Assembly (NCBI GenBank): GCA_030248215.1
Contig: JASANG010001733.1
Location: 186,001-250,000, forward strand
Direction of reading: 5' to 3'
DNA from: Enoplolaimus lenunculus
Taxonomy: Eukaryota > Nematoda > Enoplea > Enoplida > Thoracostomopsidae
Length of the DNA stretch: 64,000 nt
How positions within the stretch are numbered: the first letter of the stretch is position 1; the number at the start of each line of letters is the position of its first letter. Shown one piece after another: positions 57,985 to 64,000 of this stretch. The translations under genes were made by a program, and so were the position numbers. The notes beneath the pieces are model-generated. The model had not been told where the DNA came from. It searched no databases and saw nothing but the letters and a program-made list of their open reading frames with translations.

Positions 57985-58394
57985 ATATTTCTTCGGATAT
58001 ATGGTTTTGTTCTTAAGGCGATTTCTCTCAGTTAGCATTTAATTATTAACAGAAATATATTTGTCAAAGTCATTAAAGGGGCCGTGTCCAGCTTGGCCAT
58101 CAGGTTGTCACATCGGCAAAATCTAACTACACTGTGTAACTCTATGGTTTGTTGTTTTGTGTAATCAAATGTATTACGTTCGAATATGGCAAATTTAATT
58201 GCAGATTCGTAAACATTACTATGTATTAACTCTTCGTGTTTTCCTAACTGAAACTCTTAGCTGACATATATTACAAATTTGACTCAACGTTGAGTATATC
58301 CTAGCATAAGCATAAAACAGGGAGGCTGTTTTGTGCTATGCAGCGCTCATAGGTCATCATTTAATTGATTTTGATTAAATTTTATTTTTTTAAG

Positions 58395-58464
58395 CTGAAT
58401 TGGAGGAAACCCAGTTACTTAAACAGCAGGAAGCTCCAAAATGGAAACCACGGTATGCCATCAA
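58395..58464 (+). CDS. Isolated exon-like segment, protein not recognised
   Basis: A polypyrimidine tract with a TTTTTTAAG acceptor and a consensus GTAAGT donor flank 70 bases that are open in one frame: ELEETQLLKQQEAPKWKPRY then AI. The charged N-terminal part could be helical. Splice sites of this quality and protein-like composition suggest a real internal exon of a plus-strand gene. I found no partner exons with certainty and cannot name the family. Confidence 0.4.
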
Positions 58465-59562
58465 GTAAGTTTAATTGCGATATAGAGTAGGGATGTGTAG
58501 TGTGTATAATTGTGAGGTCTTTCTGGTTGTCCTCCCTAGACGGCGTTTGCGTGGAAATGGCTGAATTTCAAAAATTTTGGCATGGCAACTCTGGACCTGT
58601 AAAATCGAATTTTTACAAAATTCAAATTTGGACGTGTAGTGATCAAGGGAGGTTATGAGAAGATGAAATATGCCTAAATTTTGGGAATTGGACGATTTTC
58701 GGTAAACGCCGCTTGGGGTGATTACCGAAATATCCTAATTGTATTTAGCGTCTCGCTGGCTTCATTCTTGATTATTTAATTATTGCATAGCCTTCACGTC
58801 ATAAATCTCAGGATCCTCGTGTTTATTTCAATACATCATAAATGATTCACACAGTATATATCGTTCTACCAAACACATCCAACAGATACTTTTCTAAAAC
58901 CGCACCCAACAGCAATTGGTAAAGCTATATATATTTACATTCGACCACGTACTCTAAATCATATTTTGCCTGCATACTTTCAATAAATATGACAATTTCT
59001 CGTGCAATTTCCGTTTTCGTGATAAACACAGTATTAATTCCCGGGTTGACTTGAGGCAGTCGGTTCGTTATCACAAATAATTTCAGTTGATTTATTTCAA
59101 AGGAAGAACCGGTAATTCTACGTTGTGTAAGCTAGGTATCAGTGGAATTTGCCGCTCGAACCACGGAAATTATAATGTCAAACTGTTCCAAAATAAGGTA
59201 TTCAGATACGCTGCTTCAGTCTTTCCTTGTTTTAGCCAAGCTGTTTAGGCAATTCTGCGACGAGTACGAGCGTTTTATATCGTTACGGTTTATTTTTGAC
59301 GTACCGTAAACAGCGCGATCTGAAATCTTCGCTTGAGCTAAAGTTACAACGAAAGTTTTAAGTTGAGACGTGTGCAAGATTTAACCGTGATTGTAACTTT
59401 TAACCACGAACTGTTATCATGAAGAGGATTGAGCAATTAATATCGCGGAGCAATTCGTTCTGCAAAATTTTAGTTATGCGATTTTTGTCATCCTACGTGT
59501 GAGCTACAACGTTTTACGATATGTTGGCTAAACTTAAAAGTTATGCCCGACGTATAGAACCG

Positions 59563-59691
59563 GGCCGTAACAGTAGTATAAGTATATTCCTAAGCCTACA
59601 CCGAAATATTAACAAAAATTTAGTTTAAAGCTTAAGTTTATTCTATTGCCGTCAAACAAAAAACGTTCCGCCCCTGGTCTTCCATTGGGCC
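59563..59691. mobile_element. TTAGGC MITE, internally deleted, reverse orientation
   Basis: 'ggccgtaacagtagtataag' and 'cattcctaagcc'-like sequence at the left and 'acgttccgcccctgg' plus 'ccattgggcc' at the right are the family ends in reverse. Only traces of the hexamer array remain. Confidence 0.65.
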
Positions 59692-61234
59692 AAGGGTACA
59701 AATTGCCCTGTTCATGTTAGGTACACGAACGCTAGGTTTAACCAAGAGAATGAAGAATATTCTCAGTTTGCAAACCTTTATTCGTTGGGACAACTTCTGG
59801 TTTGTTTTTGACATAATTCCGGCTTGGAATATGGCCTAAATTTAAACTGGCACCGAACGAACGAAAATTGTTTGTAGAGCAAACCAATTATACAACATTG
59901 ACGAAGCGCTCACTGGCGTTTATAATTGCTTCCGCTCTCAGGAACAAATTTAGATTGTACTCTAGAGTTATCTGTCAGTGGCGTATAGACAAGTTGCGCA
60001 AAACAGAGCCTAATTTGATGTCTAAGAACATAACAAGTTCATTAGGACGAATTATAGAAGCTAGTCCAGTTTTGCAATTGGTTTGAATTTTGTCATGCGT
60101 AAAATTTTGGTTATCTATTATACATTATGTTTACTTATACATAAACATATAACTCGTTAATCTGTTCAGGATGGTATGTTTAAAGTTTTGTGATTAAAGT
60201 TTTAGGAATGTATATATACCTATAGCTATCAGTTGGGTTTAGACAAGCATAAAATTGATAAAGGTTTCCCCGGTTCGCACTTTATTTGCGGAATTTTTAT
60301 TTTTTAACACGAGAGTAGGTATAATCGTGCAAAATTAACTTTACCCATACCCGCCTTAACGTACCATCGGTTTTCTACTGTGTTTGAACAGAAACCGGAG
60401 AACAACTGGCGGTTGAACAAACCGGATCCTGTTTTAACTATTTAAAGTTATATCTCAATTGTGAACTTTCAAAATAATCCCAAAAATGTTGCCAAAACCC
60501 AGACTTGAATGTTCTTTTGTAATTCCAGCAATTAAAACTTCAAAAATTACTCGAAAGTTACAAACAAACTTACTGAGCGACACAACTTTGATAAAGGTCC
60601 AAAAAATGCAAATATTAAATAAATGGAACGTTTGGCTAAAATTCAATTAGCGTCGGAGGATGTTTTTCCGCCGAGTCGGAGTCAAATTTCCCGATCGTAG
60701 TGATAAAAGCAAACAAACCATGATTCTGTTAATAATCTAACAATCTAAGGTTTGCCAGCCATATGTTTATTGTTTGTTACCCTAATTCAAGGTTGGTAAA
60801 GATTCAAGACAATGTGCCCGTTCTTTTAATACGTCAGTTTCACCGCGCTGTTTCAGAAATTTTCAGATTGCAGCATATATAGCTGAAGCTTATGCTTTCA
60901 GCCTTTATCTTGTATGAGAAAGCGTACAAATGATCAGGCTCATAAACGACATTGCTGCAAAGTTGCGATATGGCTTCTGAATTAAGTTTAAAATTTCGAA
61001 CATTGCTAGTTGGTGAACCTGATTCTATTTATAAGCCTATCGCTGTATATATCAGGTTTAAGCGGAAGAATTTTGAACATCGTATAGGTATCAGCTTTCA
61101 CTCTTAATTACTAACTGTAAGAAATTCATGAGTCAAAATGATTTGATTCATTTAAGTTTAGTTAGTTTTAGTGTTGTGTCAGTTGCTATCGGGCTTAGTT
61201 GGATTTGGGCAAAACTTCAGGCTTGGACTTTTTG

Positions 61235-61583
61235 CAGGGTGCAACCGGAGGTGAAAAATACCGGAGCCGGAGGTTAATGAAACTTGCCGGAGCCGGAGGT
61301 GAGTCGAAATTAAGTAGTAAAAATGATGGCTAATTAGTTAATTTTAGCCAATATCTGCAAACTGTTGTTGTTTCGTTTCATGCTAATTTTCTTCCAAATT
61401 TCGGCAATTCTTTCATATAAAAATTGGGACAAAAGTCAATCGAAACGCACTAAATAGACAAATTTAGGAAAATCTTATGCAAAATTTTACTATAGAAATT
61501 GCCGTAACCTCCGACAAAAATTTTACCGGAGCCGGAGGCCAATTTTCTGCCGGAGCCGGATGAAGACCTCCGGTTGTACCCTG
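61235..61583. mobile_element. hAT-like MITE, CAGGGTGCAACCGGAGG family
   Basis: Ends CAGGGTGCAACCGGAGGT and ACCTCCGGTTGTACCCTG are near-perfect inverted repeats with 'ccggagccggagg' tracts inside. The target duplication is worn (about five of eight bases). Confidence 0.78.
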
Positions 61584-61727
61584 GATTTTAGGTACGCTGG
61601 GTTTAGCTTTAGACTTTGTTCTTACGGTAAAAGATTTAGCCTTATGCACAGGAATCGGTTTCGGTAGAGACAAACGAACGCGCTCGAAGTAACGTTCGTC
61701 GTCATCACCATGAGCTAAAACTGTCAT
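61584..61727 (-). CDS. Possible first exon of an unrecognised gene
   Basis: From an ATG at 61727 the frame reads MTVLAHGDDDERYFERVRLS, then LPKPIPVHKAKSFTVRTKSK, and runs into the MITE at 61583. A GTACCT donor-like site lies just before the MITE. Basic, Pro/Lys-rich. No family match; it could be chance. Confidence 0.25.
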
Positions 61728-62249
61728 TTTGCTGACACATGAAATTATTAGCCGGCGTCAAATAAAATTACGGTTACTGTAGTCGTTAATCTACCTAATG
61801 CTCAACAAATGTCCAATAATGATTCGTTTCAAACTTTGCTCAGAGAGCTCGCCACCCTAAGCGTTTCGTTGCGAAAGGTAGCGAGATGGTGCGTCCCATT
61901 CTATACAAACACTTTTGCACCCCCGATGGGAAATTTTTAAAACAATTTTATGTTAAAATATTTATATCCTCCTGTAAGTTGTCCCCTCTGAAAAAAAGCC
62001 TACGCCGTTGATGGCGCTAGAGCAATAATTGATTCAGAATTTTAACGGCTTTCGTCCGCTTGACAATAGTCAATTTAGGCTGTTTCGCTGTTAAATACGA
62101 TAGGCTAGTAGTTAGAAAAGAAAACGTCTATACTTTTCGTTGCTATTGTCCTCAAAGGCGAGCCAAATATAGAGTTTTTATACGCACTACCATTTGTTGT
62201 GTGACCTTGAGACCGCAATTTTTTTGATGGCGTTTGAACTGGTGTGTGG

Positions 62250-62580
62250 CATTTGAAATTTACCTTGATGAATAATGTTTTTTCCGCTTGAATAATTGCA
62301 GGCTGTTTTTGGCTTTAACAGTAACCGCATAATTAGGCGTAATTTGATTGGCATTTCGTACGTTATTGTCCCTCCATCTGTGAGGGTTTCTACTCCCCTC
62401 CTCAAGCTACGTGCCCGTTTTTAAAGTTGGACTAGTGTAGAGCACTGGAAAATTTACCATGATGAATAATGTTTTTTCGTTGATTTCATCGAATAACAGT
62501 AGACAAATTATTGGATTTAATTGTACCGTTTAATTAGACGTAGTTTGAGTGGCTGCTCTTGGCTCTACCGAGAGTGTTTT
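62250..62580. repeat. Divergent tandem duplication, period about 193 bp
   Basis: 'aaatttaccttgatgaataa' with 'tgttttttc' at about 62256 recurs as 'aaatttaccatgatgaataa' at about 62449, followed in both by similar 'taattaggcgtaatttga' / 'taattagacgtagtttga' sequence. Confidence 0.7.
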
Positions 62581-63667
62581 GGTTGACATAACACATTTTA
62601 AAACCGACCAATTAATTATGAGAATAACGGGATAATATATAACGTTATAACACAAATCGTTACATATATATTAAGCGGGTTAAAGATGCGAATTAGTGGT
62701 GATTTTACAGATAATTACTATCAAAATCTGTGTAGACGACATTCGGTAAAAAATAGAAGATTATTCTGTTTTTTATCTTTTGCAAGTTTTGCTGTGGACA
62801 ATGGTGGGTAAAAAAACTAATCTATATGTATACGGTAGTTATTTTGGTTGACAATCTTTATATAATGCATATCAGTACACTGTTCGAGCAAAACAACGCT
62901 ATTTGTGATAAGTTAAGGGGCTCTGAGTTAAACTTTATCCTTGAGATGACGTCCGTAAAAATGGAAAATTTTCACATTTTTAGCATCAAACAGCCTGTTC
63001 GCTGATCATTTGAACGAAAGTTTTCTAAGGCATCTTATTGATGGTGCAGCTGTTGCAACAGGATCCGTTAAATAATATTATCTTGCATCCGACTCTTAAA
63101 GTCTCATAGTATCCGTTGTGAAAATTTTTTTCGCCGTGGTAAAGACTAGGTATGCTAGGAATGAACACCATCTAACGATCGTAATGGAACTTGGTTGAAA
63201 AATGTTGCCGCGTCGCATTCGTTTGATTCCCGCAATCAAAGTTTCCCGTATCGCAATAGAAAATTAGCGTTGAATCAAAACCTCCAAACTACAAGTTTAT
63301 TACTGATGTCCTCCCAGAGCTAAACTTTATCCCAAAAGCACCGTAACCGTTAGTTTTTCGCATCACCTTTGACCATGCTGTATATACTGATATTAACTAG
63401 ACCTAGGGTAACCAGAATATCACCAGCAGGAAAGACAAATACTAGAACTATACGGCTAACCTCATTCGGTGTTATCATTTAAAGTTCTCTCTTATTGGCA
63501 TCAATTCAAGTTCCCCCTTAGATGTAGGGAACAGTTTAATTGATCGAACTGAAGTTCAACCCTCTTTATGGCAGGTTTTTCAGATGGCTGAGGCGTATTA
63601 TAATTCAAAAGTAACCTGACTTCGTCGACTGGCAAATTGGTGGCTATAATTGACACACTGAATTTGA

Positions 63668-64000
63668 CGGAAACTGTCAAAAATATCCACGAAATATATT
63701 GTGGTGTTACGAGAGTTAGCGGATATTTATTTGAACAATCCATGTTTGCACGGAGTTGGTACTACCCATTACATTTTAGATTTAAAAGGAAAAATTTCAC
63801 AAAATATGGCTAAATTTATGTTAGAAGCATTAAGTAAACTTAGTCTTCCTCATGATATTAAAACAAATCCCCGCTCAGTAGAAGTTGGGATTGGCTCGAT
63901 TCAAAATTTGTTCCAATCTTCCAGCTTTGGTTTCTTAGGTCTTGCTTATATAACGAAACAAATTAAAATCGACAAAACACTTTTGTGTTCATCTTTATTT
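63668..64000 (+). CDS. Partial coding segment running off the right edge
   Basis: After a TGA at 63665 one frame stays open for 111 codons to the end of the window. It includes LADIYLNNPCLHGVG, then LDLKGKISQNMAKFMLEALS, KLSLPHDIKTNPRSVEVGIG and LGLAYITKQIKIDK. A TTAG acceptor at about 63719 would make the exon begin near 63720. The 'iS-nmAkfmleaLskLs' pattern recalls the extracellular GAIN/REJ region of polycystin-1-like proteins, but this is a resemblance only. An overlapping frame (63604-63813) also reads protein-like (LVAIIDTLNLTETVKNIHE), so a frame disruption or small assembly error is possible. The gene continues outside the window. Confidence 0.5.

Larger units (their letters stand above)
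47592..58394. other. Repeat-rich region downstream of the LC8 gene
   Basis: No host gene recognised. Contains mariner-like foldback MITEs, TTAGGC MITEs and further TTAGGC-like tracts (about 49095-49140 and 53070-53240), a related pair of segments at 46020-46140 and 50205-50400, and AT microsatellite. An AATAAA at about 48108 could end the LC8 transcript. An unassigned 72-codon minus-strand frame lies at 49394-49612. Confidence 0.5.
58465..63667. other. Region with repeats and unassigned open frames
   Basis: Contains a reversed TTAGGC MITE (59563-59691), a CCGG-type MITE (61235-61583) and a divergent tandem pair (about 62250-62580). Unassigned short frames include 59880-60086 (plus; ends GRIIEASPVLQLV) and the start of a minus-strand frame at 61727. 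Otherwise nothing recognised. Confidence 0.45.

Noticed and set aside
59880-60086. Plus-strand frame ending GRIIEASPVLQLV
   Set aside because: Could be a terminal exon but no family, no confident acceptor and no partner exon.

Overview
The window looks like nuclear DNA of an invertebrate animal. It is AT-rich, genes are split by GT-AG introns of tens of bases to several kilobases, and the recognisable proteins are eukaryotic housekeeping proteins. The spaces between exons are packed with short non-autonomous DNA transposons, tRNA-derived SINEs and remnants of larger transposons. I cannot name the phylum from the sequence alone.

Layout: (1) 226-4031, minus strand: ALG1, the first mannosyltransferase of lipid-linked oligosaccharide synthesis, six exons. 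(2) 7041-12042, plus strand: PPIL1, a spliceosomal cyclophilin, four exons; its 4-kb first intron holds a broken CR1/L2-like LINE with a piggyBac fragment. (3) 12043-16950: gene-free convergent spacer with a 1.2-kb hAT-like element and a 359-bp tandem repeat. (4) 16951-38042, minus strand: CTP synthase, about 14 exons over 21 kb; one linker exon is uncertain, the C-terminal tail is unusually long, and a 166-bp tandem duplication copies the start of exon 7. Its 9-kb first intron contains a decayed pogo/Tigger-like transposase interrupted by two MITEs. (5) 38043-45003: SINE cluster, palindromic elements and a degenerate minisatellite. (6) 45004-47591, plus strand: a two-exon LC8-type dynein light chain. 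(7) 47592-64000: mostly repeats, with a few isolated open segments. A coding-looking stretch runs off the right edge.

The genes are not an operon and share no pathway. They serve ER glycosylation, pre-mRNA splicing, pyrimidine nucleotide synthesis and dynein/scaffold function. ALG1/PPIL1 and CTPS/LC8 are divergent pairs, and PPIL1/CTPS converge. The most striking non-genic feature is a radiation of hAT-like MITEs. Eight-base target duplications are exact or nearly exact for many copies. Several families carry internal simple motifs (GGTTCCGG-like, ATCGG-like, TCTCGG-like) and one carries TTAGGC arrays.
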